Assembly (NCBI GenBank): GCA_016716235.1
Contig: JADJWS010000001.1
Coordinates: 1,550,001 to 1,614,000 of the forward strand
Length of the DNA: 64,000 nt
Direction: 5' to 3'
Source of the DNA: Candidatus Defluviilinea gracilis
Lineage (GTDB): Bacteria; Chloroflexota; Anaerolineae; Anaerolineales; Villigracilaceae
The notes under the pieces are model-generated. The model worked only from the letters and a program-made list of their open reading frames with translations. It made no database searches and had not been told where the DNA came from. Every line of letters starts with the position of its first letter. The stretch's first letter is position 1. Shown here one piece after another: positions 41,118 through 49,404 of the stretch. The translations under genes and the position numbers were made by a program.

Positions 41118-41942
41118 ATGTATGATATTCGCGCGCTGTCTCAGTCCCCGTCTTTAGCCGGTTGGCTGGCGCTTTCCAACCAGCCTGTAGTTTTGCATGT
41201 ATTCGATGAGGTGTGTAACTTGATCAACGAAAGAAGAGAAATTCTCTCAATTGTTCATGCGGAGATTGGAAACGGTCCCTTTAATCTCGTTGTGGATGAA
41301 CCCGTTATATTCGCCAGGCATCTCGCCGTCGAATCGAAAGTGTCTATTCATGATGAACAGTTATCGCTTGGAGACATCACCATCTCGTTTGCAAACGCGC
41401 AGACATGGAACCCCGCGCCGAAATGGGACAACCTACGAACAAATAAAGATGAAATCACAAATCGTTTAGCCCTATTGCAAATTGACAACGAAAACGAATC
41501 AATTCTCCAATTCCGCCGCGCTGAGCTTGTCGAAGCGTCTAATTCTCTAACAACCGCAATCATCAAAGCGGATTTTCCAACAACAAAAACTATTTCATCC
41601 AAACTCGCTGGCTTGGGAATCGGACTCACGCCCGCGGGCGATGACTTCCTCATGGGCGCCATGTATGCGGCTTGGATGATTCATCCGCAAGAGTTGGCGA
41701 AGAACATTACAGAAGAAATTGCTGATATTGCTGTGCCGCTAACCACCTCGCTTTCGGGGGCGTGGTTGAGGTCGGCGGCGAAGGGCGAGGCGGGGGAGTT
41801 GTGGCATGAATTTTTCGATGCGTTGATCGAAGATAAAAACATCTATTTACCGATGAGCAAAATACTTTCCGTCGGCGAAACATCGGGGTCAGACGCGCTG
41901 GCAGGATTTCTCGAAACGATAGCCTGTTGGCGACAAAGTTAA
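41118..41942 (+). CDS. DUF2877 family protein
   Basis: 274 aa. GLGIGLTPAGDDFLMGAM and VGETSGSDALAGFL are the hallmarks of DUF2877 (AllH-related, linked in other genomes to carbamoyl/purine-degradation clusters). Function of this one is unknown. In its middle, FRRAELVEASNS is coded by the dispersed repeat GCTGAGCTTGTCGAAGCG (41514-41540). No ribosome site; possibly leaderless. Confidence 0.8.
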   Translation: MYDIRALSQSPSLAGWLALSNQPVVLHVFDEVCNLINERREILSIVHAEIGNGPFNLVVDEPVIFARHLAVESKVSIHDEQLSLGDITISFANAQTWNPAPKWDNLRTNKDEITNRLALLQIDNENESILQFRRAELVEASNSLTTAIIKADFPTTKTISSKLAGLGIGLTPAGDDFLMGAMYAAWMIHPQELAKNITEEIADIAVPLTTSLSGAWLRSAAKGEAGELWHEFFDALIEDKNIYLPMSKILSVGETSGSDALAGFLETIACWRQS

Positions 41943-41987
41943 GGAACAAGTAACAAATCTCCAGTCTCTAATCTCCGAATTTCTCTC

Positions 41988-42015
41988 TTGACATATTCCT
42001 ATATAGGAATATAAT
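41988..42015 (+). promoter_or_regulatory. ArsR-type promoter with palindromic operator
   Basis: TTGACA (41988-41993), 16-bp spacer, TATAAT (42010-42015). The spacer plus edges form the perfect 20-bp palindrome ATATTCCTATATAGGAATAT (41993-42012). The ATG follows seven bases after the -10, implying leaderless mRNA. Autorepression by the encoded regulator is the obvious reading. Confidence 0.82.
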
Positions 42016-42022
42016 ACTTGGT

Positions 42023-42355
42023 ATGGCGCGAACACCGACGACTCATGATCCATTCAACGCAGTAGCCGAGCCCAGGCGACGTCAACTTATTCAGGCGATG
42101 GGCGAGCAGGAATATTCGGTCAATGAGTTGGTCGAACTGCTTGGCTGGAACCAGCCGTCGGTGAGTAAACACTTGGGGGTGTTGAAGCAGGTTGGGTTGG
42201 TGAAAGAGAGGCGTGTCGGTCGTCAGAGAATGTATCGGGTGAATGCCGAACGTCTCAAGCCGATCTTTGAGTGGGTCGCGCCGTTCGAGAAAATTTGGAG
42301 TGAGCGATTTGATCGGTTGGATGTCGTATTGGAAAAAATGAAAAAGGAGCAATGA
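42023..42355 (+). CDS. ArsR-family winged-helix repressor
   Basis: 110 aa. FNAVAEPRRRQLIQAMGEQE, recognition helix WNQPSVSKHLGVLKQVGLV and wing ERRVGRQRMYRVN fit the ArsR subfamily that accompanies AHSA1/SRPBCC genes. No metal-binding Cys pair. Its stop overlaps the region of the next start (1-bp gap), so the two are co-translated. Confidence 0.9.
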   Translation: MARTPTTHDPFNAVAEPRRRQLIQAMGEQEYSVNELVELLGWNQPSVSKHLGVLKQVGLVKERRVGRQRMYRVNAERLKPIFEWVAPFEKIWSERFDRLDVVLEKMKKEQ

Positions 42356-42356
42356 C

Positions 42357-42842
42357 ATGTCACAAAATAAAACCGTTGTTACCGCAGAACCAGGCAAGCA
42401 GGAGTTGTTCGTCACGCGCGAATTCGATGCGCCGCGCGAGTTGGTGTACAAGGCGCACACCGACGCGAATCTGTACGCGCAGTGGCTGGGTCCGCATGGC
42501 TACGAGGTCGTTCTCGAAACGTTCGAGCCTGTGAGCGGCGGCAAGTATCGTTATATCCACAAGGACAAAGAAGGCAATGCGTATGCCTTTCACGGCACGT
42601 TCCACACCATGAGCGAAGAGTTGATGATCCAAACTTTCGAGTTCGAGGGACTGCCCGAACCTGGGCATGTGACTCTCGACACGATGCGACTCGAGCAACT
42701 GCCCAACGATCGGACAAAGATCACGATTCATTCCGTCTTTCAATCTGTTGCCGACCGCGACGGCATGGTCGCCTCTGGAATGGAAGGCGGCGTGCGCGAT
42801 GGCTATGAACGATTGGATGATCTGTTGGCGGGGATGAAGTAA
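42357..42842 (+). CDS. SRPBCC/AHSA1-family protein
   Basis: 161 aa START-like domain: VTREFDAPRELVYKAHTDANLYAQWLGP in pieces (REFDAPRELVYKAHTD, WLGPHGYE), GGKYRYIHKDKEGNAY, and DGMVASGMEGGVRDGYERLDDLL at the end (EGGVRDGYERLDDLL). Such proteins bind small hydrophobic ligands or act as ATPase co-activators. Co-regulated with the ArsR gene, a common arrangement. Confidence 0.87.
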   Translation: MSQNKTVVTAEPGKQELFVTREFDAPRELVYKAHTDANLYAQWLGPHGYEVVLETFEPVSGGKYRYIHKDKEGNAYAFHGTFHTMSEELMIQTFEFEGLPEPGHVTLDTMRLEQLPNDRTKITIHSVFQSVADRDGMVASGMEGGVRDGYERLDDLLAGMK

Positions 42843-42845
42843 TGT

Positions 42846-42908
42846 CAACCGTCCCGCAGGTTGGACTCGCAGGTTGTGTTGTCTTCAAGAAAACCTGCGG
42901 GACGGTCC
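42846..42908. repeat. CCGTCCCGCAGGTT inverted repeat
   Basis: CCGTCCCGCAGGTT and AACCTGCGGGACGG, 14-bp perfect arms around about 33 bp. Same family as 14040-14115, 45037-45113 and 59597-59665. Confidence 0.8.
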
Positions 42909-42928
42909 TTTGATGAAAGGAGATTCTC

Positions 42929-43297
42929 ATGGCGACGAAAAAAGGTTTTGCTTCGGTGGCTGAATACATCGGCTCGTTTCCGCCTGATGTGCAAAAGGTG
43001 TTGAAAGAAATGCGGACAACGATCAAAGAAGTTGTGCCGACTGCCAAAGAGAAGATCAGTTATCAGATCGCGTGCTTCGAGTTGAACGGAAAGAATCTCG
43101 TCCATTATTCGGCGTGGAAAAAGCATGTTTCGATGTACCCAATTCCAGCGGGGAGTGAAGCGTTCAACAAAGCCGTCTCGAAATATACCGCTGGCAAAGG
43201 GACGATCCAATTCCCGCTCGATCAGCCGCTTCCGTTGAAATTAATTCGTCAGGTGGTGAAATATCGCGTGGCGGATCAATTGAAGAATCAAAAATAA
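42929..43297 (+). CDS. DUF1801 / YdhG-like protein
   Basis: 122 aa: FASVAEYIGSFPPDVQKVLK, PTAKEKISYQIACFEL and FPLDQPLPLKLIRQVVKYR are the DUF1801 pattern. Some relatives are called iron chaperones from weak structural similarity. GAAAGGAGA precedes ATG. It stands in a row of small stress-type genes with SRPBCC, DUF4287 and VOC proteins. Confidence 0.85.
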   Translation: MATKKGFASVAEYIGSFPPDVQKVLKEMRTTIKEVVPTAKEKISYQIACFELNGKNLVHYSAWKKHVSMYPIPAGSEAFNKAVSKYTAGKGTIQFPLDQPLPLKLIRQVVKYRVADQLKNQK

Positions 43298-43352
43298 CTT
43301 GACCATTGACGATAGACGATAGACCATAAAATCGTCGGCGGTCTATCGTCCC
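43298..43352. repeat. GACGATAGACCAT repeat, copy 1
   Basis: TTGACGATAGACGATAGACC-type sequence and GGTCTATCGTCC form a hairpin. A second, longer version occupies 43661-43725. Confidence 0.65.
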
Positions 43353-43369
43353 TAAAAGGAGAAAATAAA

Positions 43370-43660
43370 ATGTCATTCCAAGCCTATCTCGATAACATAG
43401 AAGAGAAAACTGGCAAGACGCCCAAGCAATTCATTGCCGAAGCCAAGAAATTGAAGATCACTGAATTCAAAGACATCATTGCCTGGCTGAAGCGTGATTA
43501 CGATTTGGGAACAGGCCATGCCCGCGCGATTGCCTATGTGATTCGTAATGGCGCAGAATTTGGGTTGAAGCACACGACAGGCGTTCATCGTGATGCTTCA
43601 GGCACGTTGAATTTGGAAGGCAAGGCGAAACAGAAGAAAGCGGTTGCGAAGAAGAAGTAA
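43370..43660 (+). CDS. DUF4287 family protein
   Basis: 96 aa: SFQAYLDNIEEKTGKTPKQF, then FKDIIAWLKRDYDLGTGHAR and a Lys-rich C-terminus. DUF4287 proteins are small and helical with unknown function, often near DUF1801 and AHSA1 genes as here. Strong AAAAGGAGAA ribosome site. Confidence 0.88.
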   Translation: MSFQAYLDNIEEKTGKTPKQFIAEAKKLKITEFKDIIAWLKRDYDLGTGHARAIAYVIRNGAEFGLKHTTGVHRDASGTLNLEGKAKQKKAVAKKK

Positions 43661-43725
43661 TAGACGATAGACCATGGACGATAGACCATGAAAAGTGGTC
43701 AATGGTCTATCGTCCATGGTCATAA
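43661..43725. repeat. GACGATAGACCAT repeat, copy 2
   Basis: Two tandem ACGATAGACCATG units opposed by ATGGTCTATCGTCCATGGTC, giving a long hairpin between the DUF4287 and AraC genes. Confidence 0.7.
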
Positions 43726-43737
43726 CACGAGCAGACG

Positions 43738-44412
43738 ATGAGCATCTCCCACGAACAACGATTATCCGACTCGCCGTATGTGGAAACGGTCACTCACGGC
43801 TGGACTCTGAGCGAAGGCTCGTCCATTCGTCCCGCCGAATCGAATTGGCACATGGTGTTTGTGAAGGCGCAGGGACGTACACATTCACTGGTTGTGGGTC
43901 CGCTCCCGACTGCGGGCAAGGCAGAGTGGGGCGCGGGCGCTGAAATTCTGTGGGTCAAGTTCAAACTCGGCGTGTTCATGCCTCATGTGCCCGTGCAGGA
44001 TTTTTTGGATTCGGAAAGACCCCTGCAAGAGGCCTCGAGCAAATCTTTTTGGCTGAAGAGCGCCGCCTGGGAATTACCGAATTTTGAAAACATTGATACG
44101 TTCGTGGATAAACTTGTGCGTAATGAAATTTTGACGCTCGACCCTGTCGTGGACGCCGTGCTGAAGGATCAGCTGCCAGACATCTCGTCCCGCACGATGC
44201 GGCATCATTTCCTCCGCGCCACAGGTCTGACCCGAAGCCGTATCTTCCAAATGAAACAAGCCCAACAGGCGAAATCATTGTTACAACAGGGCGTTTCGAT
44301 CCTTGATACGGTCTATGAGACGGGCTACTTCGACCAGTCGCATCTCACCCGTTCGCTGAAACAATTCATTGGGTACACGCCCGCTCAAATTGCCCAGGCG
44401 AGTCAGCCTTAA
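43738..44412 (+). CDS. AraC-family transcriptional regulator
   Basis: 224 aa. The N-terminal beta-rich sensing half (about 1-120) is followed by an AraC/XylS HTH: SRTMRHHFLRATGLTRSRIF, QQAKSLLQQGVSILDTVYET, GYFDQSHLTRSLKQFIGYTP. It may control the neighbouring VOC gene. No ribosome site seen in front of ATG 43738. Confidence 0.85.
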   Translation: MSISHEQRLSDSPYVETVTHGWTLSEGSSIRPAESNWHMVFVKAQGRTHSLVVGPLPTAGKAEWGAGAEILWVKFKLGVFMPHVPVQDFLDSERPLQEASSKSFWLKSAAWELPNFENIDTFVDKLVRNEILTLDPVVDAVLKDQLPDISSRTMRHHFLRATGLTRSRIFQMKQAQQAKSLLQQGVSILDTVYETGYFDQSHLTRSLKQFIGYTPAQIAQASQP

Positions 44413-44510
44413 GTAGGCTTGCCGTTTTGTACAAGACGCCGCTCCTGCGTTGAATTATTATGTGGGTGTTGATACAACAATACTTTAGAAAGTAACAAGG
44501 AGAAAATACA

Positions 44511-44951
44511 ATGAAAAGAGTTACCCCGTTTTTATGGTTCGAGTCGCAGGCTGAAGAGGCGATGAACTACTACGTCTCCATCTTCAAGAACTCGAAGGTG
44601 ATCAGTTCCTCGCCTTATTCCGTGCAGTTTGAGTTGGACGGACAGGAATTCATGGGCTTGAACGCAGGACCCGAATTCAAGTTCAATGAAGCGGTTTCGT
44701 TCTACATCCACTGCGAAGACCAGAAGGAAGTGGATTACTACTGGAACAAACTCATCGCCGACGGCGGCGAAGAAGGCAGATGCGGCTGGTGCAAGGACAA
44801 GTTCGGTTTGTCGTGGCAGGTTGTGCCGAAACAACTCGGCGAGTTGATGGGCGACCCCGACCAGGTCAAAGCCAAGCGCGTGGTGGATGCCATGTTGAAG
44901 ATGAACAAGATGATCGTGGCAGATTTGCAGAAGGCGTATAATGGGGGATAG
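44511..44951 (+). CDS. VOC-family protein, PhnB type
   Basis: 146 aa. MKRVTPFLWFESQAEEAMNY, FYIHCEDQKEVDYYWNKL, GWCKDKFGLSWQVVP match the PhnB/3-demethylubiquinone-like VOC group. A metal-binding fold with unknown substrate. AACAAGGAGAA precedes ATG. Confidence 0.87.
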   Translation: MKRVTPFLWFESQAEEAMNYYVSIFKNSKVISSSPYSVQFELDGQEFMGLNAGPEFKFNEAVSFYIHCEDQKEVDYYWNKLIADGGEEGRCGWCKDKFGLSWQVVPKQLGELMGDPDQVKAKRVVDAMLKMNKMIVADLQKAYNGG

Positions 44952-45036
44952 ATAGGTAAACAAGTAGACACGTAAATAGGTAAGGCGACCCGATGTATTT
45001 CGATCAACATTGAAAGGGTCGCCTTTTGTTTGTACG

Positions 45037-45113
45037 TACCGTCCCGCAGGTTTTCGCGCAAAACACAACTCACTCATCCAAGCCTGCGGGACGTTCTGAG
45101 TAACGTGAGTGAA
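45037..45113. repeat. CGTCCCGCAGGTT...GCGGGACGTTCTG repeat
   Basis: CCGTCCCGCAGGTTTTC and AAGCCTGCGGGACGTTCTGA, followed by GTAACGTGAGTG, the same right end as the 14 kb copy. Confidence 0.7.
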
Positions 45114-45125
45114 TAAGGTAAAACT

Positions 45126-45677
45126 ATGGCACAGACTCAATACCTCGCATTGCTACGCGGCATCAACGTCGGCGGCAACAACATCATCAAAATGGCGGAT
45201 TTGAAAGCGTGCTTTGAAAGCATGGGCATGACCGACGTGGTCACCTACATTCAAAGCGGGAATGTGATCTTCAAATCTACGGAGAAAGATAAAGCCAAAC
45301 TGACGAAGAAGATTGAAGTCGGGCTTTCTGAACGCTTCAATTATGAGGCGCGGCTGGTTGTGATTTCTCACAAGCAACTCAAACAAGCCGTGGACGAGTC
45401 CCCGCACGGGTTTGGCAAACAGCCCGATAAATTCAAATGCGATGTGATCTTCCTCAAAGAGCCGCTCACCGCGAAAGAAGCGATGAAAAACGTCAGCATG
45501 AAAGAAGGCGTGGATAGCGGATCCGCTGGAAAAGACGTGTTGTATTTTTCACGTCTCACCGCCAGAGCCTCCTCAAGTCACTTGACAAAAATTATTTCAA
45601 CACCGATGTATCAATACATGACCATCCGCAATTGGAACACGACGACGAAACTGCTGGCGTTGATGGAAGATGGATAG
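45126..45677 (+). CDS. DUF1697 family protein
   Basis: 183 aa. YLALLRGINVGGNNIIKMAD, YIQSGNVIFKS, and the end TIRNWNTTTKLLALMEDG (YMTIRNWNTTTKLLALM) are diagnostic of DUF1697. No biochemical role is known to me. AAGGT lies before ATG. Confidence 0.9.
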   Translation: MAQTQYLALLRGINVGGNNIIKMADLKACFESMGMTDVVTYIQSGNVIFKSTEKDKAKLTKKIEVGLSERFNYEARLVVISHKQLKQAVDESPHGFGKQPDKFKCDVIFLKEPLTAKEAMKNVSMKEGVDSGSAGKDVLYFSRLTARASSSHLTKIISTPMYQYMTIRNWNTTTKLLALMEDG

Positions 45678-45679
45678 CG

Positions 45680-45823
45680 ATGACTGCCAAACAATTTATT
45701 GACAAATTACAAACGCTTCGTTTCGACAAACTCAACGCATCGCGCTCCAAGGGGACGGCTGATTCGCTTATCCATTTAGCCTTTGATTCACCTGACAAAG
45801 CAAACCACAGGTCAGATTTGTAG
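45680..45823 (+). pseudogene. possible remnant of a DNA alkylation repair (AlkD-like) gene
   Basis: 47-codon frame starting MTAKQFIDKLQTLR two bases after the DUF1697 stop. The start resembles AlkD-type DNA alkylation repair proteins, but after about 14 residues it runs into repeat DNA (TTCGACAAACTCAACGC) and ends in a REP palindrome. It may be a gene destroyed by repeat insertion or deletion. Short and uncertain. Confidence 0.35.
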
Positions 45824-45890
45824 GTCACGCTTGTAGCGTGACGAGTGTTATTAATTTGCTGTGTCACGCTTTCAGCGTGACACTACAGGT
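45820..45890. repeat. REP palindromes downstream of the RAYT gene
   Basis: GTAGGTCACGCTTGTAGCGTGAC (given here in parts: GTAGGTCACGCT, AGCGTGAC; 45820-45842) and GTCACGCT-TTC-AGCGTGAC followed by ACTAC (45863-45886) are oppositely oriented, a BIME-like pair. Confidence 0.88.
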
Positions 45891-45893
45891 AGT

Positions 45894-46406
45894 CTATTCG
45901 CCAAAATCAATATCGTTGGGTTCGTTCCAATCAAAGGCTGGCGGGTATAAGCCGCGCTTTTCCCATTCGATGTAACTGCTATATTTCCATGCGCGCGGGT
46001 CGGTAACATAGCCATGTTTTACGGGGTTAAAGTGAATGTAATGCAAATGGTTTTCAAAGTCGCGGTTGTCTCGAATGACATGGTCATAAAATCGCTTTTG
46101 CCAGAACTTCATTGAGTCGGAGGCGGAAAGCCCGAGTCTTTTTTTGTATTCTTTGGTGAAATTTGGTTTGAGGGAGTGCATGATCTGGCTGAAATTGTCC
46201 CCCGAAGTTAATTGAATGAGCAAATGAAAATGGTCAAATAGAAAGACATATCCCAGCATGGTGAATGGATGGAGTTCTTTTACTTTTCGTAAGACTGCAA
46301 GCAGTAATTCAAGTATGTTTTCGTCTTTGAAGACAGGCTCGCGGTTTTCTACAACTTGCGTCAGAAAGACGGCTGAACCTGGGATGTAGTAACGACGAAA
46401 GTTCAT
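45894..46406 (-). mobile_element. REP-associated tyrosine transposase (RAYT, TnpA-REP)
   Basis: 170-aa Y1/HUH single-strand transposase. RRYYIPGSAVFLTQVV start, HUH motif FDHFHLLIQ, and YIHFNPVKHGYV with the catalytic-tyrosine region (HLHYIHFNP). RAYTs are single-copy and thought to move REP elements; REP palindromes with GTAGGTCA heads flank both sides here. TGCTATAAT ends six bases before ATG and no ribosome site is present, so it is probably leaderless. The reading frame is intact. Confidence 0.92.
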
Positions 46407-46423
46407 GAGGGGATTATAGCATC

Positions 46424-46515
46424 GTAGGTCAGGCTTGTAGGTCAGGCTTTCAGCCTGACATTTTTCATTAACGAGATTGTCACGCTACAAGCGTGACTAC
46501 GAACGTGACCTACCA
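46424..46515. repeat. REP palindromes upstream of the RAYT gene
   Basis: GTAGGTCAGGCTT (46424-46436), GTAGGTCAGGCT-TTC-AGCCTGACA with arms (46437-46460) and TGTCACGCTACAAGCGTGAC with TAC (46479-46500). Two sequence classes occur: GTCAGGCT and GTCACGCT. Confidence 0.88.
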
Positions 46516-46561
46516 GAGGAGGAAAATGCCGATGAGACTGAATCAACCACCCTGTAACATT

Positions 46562-46640
46562 GTAGGTCAGGCTTTTAGCCTGACAAATTTCATTAATGTA
46601 GTTGTCACGCTACAAGCGTGACCTACGAATGTGACTACGA
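46562..46640. repeat. second REP block
   Basis: GTAGGTCAGGCTTTTAGCC with TGACA (46562-46585) and TGTCACGCTACAAGCGTGAC with CTAC (46603-46625), nearly the same order and spacing as the block at 46437-46500, so a duplicated BIME unit. Confidence 0.85.
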
Positions 46641-46672
46641 AACCGTCAGACAAAGAAAATGCCGATGAAATA

Positions 46673-46709
46673 GAAACAGCCGTCCCGTAAGAAAGAGGCG
46701 GCTGTTTGT
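46673..46709 (-). terminator. terminator behind the beta-helix lipoprotein gene
   Basis: AAACAGCCG and CGGCTGTTT arms with a 17-nt or so loop; on the minus strand it is followed by TTTCTATTTC. Confidence 0.6.
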
Positions 46710-46726
46710 CTTGTATCTTCGTCTTG

Positions 46727-48124
46727 TCAAAATAGCGGTTGGTCTCGCAACGGGTGCGGGTAAAGATAAGGAACATAATTCGGCATTTCAAACATGAAGA
46801 AGTCGCGTCCTTCTTGCAAACAGGCGGGAGCGTAACTTTCAAATGGAATTGTCGGTAATTCCAGCATATCCGAATCGGGCGCGTGGTTGCCCCAGATGTA
46901 TGCCGAACGGGTTTGATCTTCCTGCGGATAATCTACCGCGGTATCGCAATCGTCTTCGGTGGTCAGCCCGATACCCCACCCAAACGTTGAAGGAACGATA
47001 TTGTCAAAAACCACGCCGTCGCCGCCGCGCATGAGAATGCCAGTGGTGTTCCATTGTGTTGTGGTGTTATCGATCAGCGTGTTGTGATAGACCTCCCACG
47101 AGCGCGAACCGTGACCATACTCGCTGGATCCGTGCGCGTCCACGATGCCGAAATTACGCGCGCGTTCGGTGTGGGCGATTTCGTTATAACGCACAACATA
47201 GTTCGAGCCATAGTTGGAAGCAATCGCATGGCGGTTATCGGAAAATACGTTATCTTCAATGAAGACCGCGTTCGGCGTGCCGAGTTGAATCGTCGCGGAC
47301 CAAGTATCGTCGCCATACACTGCTACGCCGTAGCCTAAACAGGCAATTGGTTCTGTGAACTTCCAATTTGTGCCATCCTCGCGCGGAACGAGCGTATTTT
47401 CATCCTGGCATTTGAAGTTGGAGAAAAATTCATTCTGATAGATCACGCCCCGCCCGCCATCTCGAACCGATATCCCCGCATTTGAAAATTTGTTGAACGC
47501 CGCGTCATGGATTTTGAAATCCATACAGCCATGAAGCAGTCCCAGCCCGTTGTCCCCATCGAAGATGCGTTCGAGTTCGCTTTGATCGTCGTCGTTGCCG
47601 ATCAGCGTCAAATCTGAAACTTCCACGGGCTTGCCGTTGGCGCAGTCAAACTCGATCAGATATTGTTGCGGCGGCGGGTTGCCATCACAGGGAACGCGCT
47701 GAACGTTGCCGTTTTCGTCATAATACAATTCGGGGACACATTCCACGCCGTCATATGGCAAGGGGAAAACAGGCGCGCTTCGTTTGATGATCGTTTGATC
47801 TTTGCCCGCGCCTTTGAGCCAGACGCCTGCCTGCCGCGTCACGGCGGGCGCGTCGCCCCAATCGCATTCGCCTGCGGGGATGATGACGATTCCTCCGTCG
47901 GGAGAGTTGGTCAGCGCTTCTTGAACATCGTCGCGCGAGCAACTTTTCGCGGCGATCGTCGGCGGCATTGGTTCGCTGGTCGGGGTTTGAGTCGGGGCGG
48001 GTTGAGTCGCAGTGAGGGTTGGCGCTTCCAACGTGGGAGCGTTGGTCGGGTTGCTCGGGCTGGCGCAAGCGGTCAACAGAAGAGCCAATATTAATAGAAC
48101 AACCCAATGATTCTTGTTTTTCAT
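46727..48124 (-). CDS. right-handed beta-helix lipoprotein
   Basis: 465 aa. Signal peptide with lipobox LLLTAC (Cys20) and a Thr/Pro-rich linker, then a parallel beta-helix with repeated asparagine-ladder motifs (IEDNVFSDNRHAIASN, VRYNEIAHTERARNFG, VYHNTLIDNTTTQWN). Such folds occur in pectate-lyase-like and polysaccharide-active proteins. No catalytic set recognised. Start at ATG 48124 with GGAGAAA upstream. Surface-anchored; role unknown. Confidence 0.8.
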   Translation of the reverse strand: MKNKNHWVVLLILALLLTACASPSNPTNAPTLEAPTLTATQPAPTQTPTSEPMPPTIAAKSCSRDDVQEALTNSPDGGIVIIPAGECDWGDAPAVTRQAGVWLKGAGKDQTIIKRSAPVFPLPYDGVECVPELYYDENGNVQRVPCDGNPPPQQYLIEFDCANGKPVEVSDLTLIGNDDDQSELERIFDGDNGLGLLHGCMDFKIHDAAFNKFSNAGISVRDGGRGVIYQNEFFSNFKCQDENTLVPREDGTNWKFTEPIACLGYGVAVYGDDTWSATIQLGTPNAVFIEDNVFSDNRHAIASNYGSNYVVRYNEIAHTERARNFGIVDAHGSSEYGHGSRSWEVYHNTLIDNTTTQWNTTGILMRGGDGVVFDNIVPSTFGWGIGLTTEDDCDTAVDYPQEDQTRSAYIWGNHAPDSDMLELPTIPFESYAPACLQEGRDFFMFEMPNYVPYLYPHPLRDQPLF

Positions 48125-48460
48125 CGTCAGATTTCTCCATGTGTGTATTTGATAAAAAATATATTGGATGCCGATTGACGCGGACAACGCAGATTTTTCT
48201 ACGCCTCAAAGCCATTTCCGATCGAGTCGCTTATTTTGCGCGAGGATTGTATCAAATCTGAGCGATTATCTTTTTAATTTCCCGCGTTCATCGCTCCATA
48301 ATATTGTAGATTTCTCAAAGACATCCGAAAAGATCTCCGGTTCTTTCGCTGAATAGCTGGAGAAGATGGATAAGAAGACGAAAGAGCATTATATGGGGTG
48401 GGGGAAGGGCAAATCACAGTTTGCGTAATAAATACATCCTGTGCTATTGAATAGGATTAA
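48125..48460. other. intergenic region
   Basis: About 335 bp between the lipoprotein start and the next gene's terminator. I see no gene, only AT-rich sequence and short direct words. The lipoprotein promoter should lie in its left part, but no clear hexamers were identified. Confidence 0.4.
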
Positions 48461-48462
48461 TG

Positions 48463-48496
48463 AAAAAAGCAGGCTGGAGCATCACGCTCCAGCCTG
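48463..48496 (-). terminator. terminator overlapping the 3' end of the methyltransferase gene
   Basis: On the minus strand CAGGCTGGAGC-GTGAT-GCTCCAGCCTG followed by CTTTTTT. The 5' arm encodes the last residues (QAGA) and the loop holds the TGA stop. Confidence 0.9.
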
Positions 48497-49381
48497 TTCT
48501 GTCTTCTTCACCGCCTTCACGATCGCGGCGATGTGTTCGGGGGTGTTCCCGCAACAGCCACCAACAACTTTGGCGCCCAACTCAACATATTTCTTTGAAA
48601 ACTTTGCCATATCTTCGGGACCCATGTCGTAGACTCCCTGCTCGGTCTCGATGTCCATGTGCGGAACGCCTGCGTTCGGCTTCACCCACAATGGGAAGTT
48701 CGGCAGGGTCGTCGAATATTCTTTGACCACTGCTTCCATGTTGTCAAGCGTTGTCCCGCAGTTCGCGCCGACGAGCGTCGCGCCCATCTCGGAATATTTC
48801 TTGATCACATCCTTTGGTTTGACGCCCATCATCGAGCGCGTGCCGCGGTCGTAACTAAATGAAACAACGATTGGCAAATCAGTTGTAGACTTCGCGCCTT
48901 CGAATGCCGCAGTTGTTTCTTCGATGCTGAACATCGTTTCGATGAGCAACAAGTCCACGCCGCCATCGGCTAATGCTTTGGCCTGTTCGGCGAATGTGGC
49001 TTTCACTTCATCAAACTCCAGCGGACCATACGGCTTGATCAACGCGCCGACGGGTCCCATCGAGCCAGCCACCAGTCCGCTGTTGAGCGAGGCGGCTTTG
49101 CGGGCGATCTCCGCCGCGCGGATGTTCACTTCGGGCGTGCGATCTTGATATTTTGAATCCTTCATCCGCATCCGCGTCCCGCCGAAGGTGCAGGTGAGGA
49201 TGATATCTGAACCAGCCTCGGCGAAGGATGATGCGAGTTTTAGGAGGGTGTCGGGATCGTCAATGATCAAGTCCTCGGGCGGCTTGCCAGGCTTGAGTCC
49301 CATCTTTTGCAAGTTCGATCCCGTCGCGCCATCGGCAACGAGAATTTCGCCTGAGTTGAGTCGTTCAAGAAATTTGTTCAT
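48482..49381 (-). CDS. homocysteine S-methyltransferase family protein
   Basis: 299-aa barrel of the MetH-N/BHMT family. VADGATGSNLQKMGL start, zinc ligands in GANCGTT and GGCCGNTPEH. It transfers a methyl group to homocysteine or serves as the thiol-binding half of a corrinoid enzyme. The downstream ASKHA/[2Fe-2S] gene on the same strand favours a corrinoid-linked methyl-transfer role. Methyl donor unknown. Confidence 0.85.
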   Translation of the reverse strand: MNKFLERLNSGEILVADGATGSNLQKMGLKPGKPPEDLIIDDPDTLLKLASSFAEAGSDIILTCTFGGTRMRMKDSKYQDRTPEVNIRAAEIARKAASLNSGLVAGSMGPVGALIKPYGPLEFDEVKATFAEQAKALADGGVDLLLIETMFSIEETTAAFEGAKSTTDLPIVVSFSYDRGTRSMMGVKPKDVIKKYSEMGATLVGANCGTTLDNMEAVVKEYSTTLPNFPLWVKPNAGVPHMDIETEQGVYDMGPEDMAKFSKKYVELGAKVVGGCCGNTPEHIAAIVKAVKKTEQAGA

Positions 49382-49404
49382 AGAATTTCCTTTTTTGTTA
49401 CCTC

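Noticed and set aside
42929..43297. Iron chaperone function for the DUF1801 protein
   Set aside because: The label derives from weak structural similarity of YdhG to frataxin; nothing in this sequence shows iron binding.
45820..46640. CRISPR array (repeated palindromes with similar spacing)
   Set aside because: Units are palindromes of two classes in alternating orientation beside a RAYT gene, not identical repeats with unique spacers; no cas genes are present.
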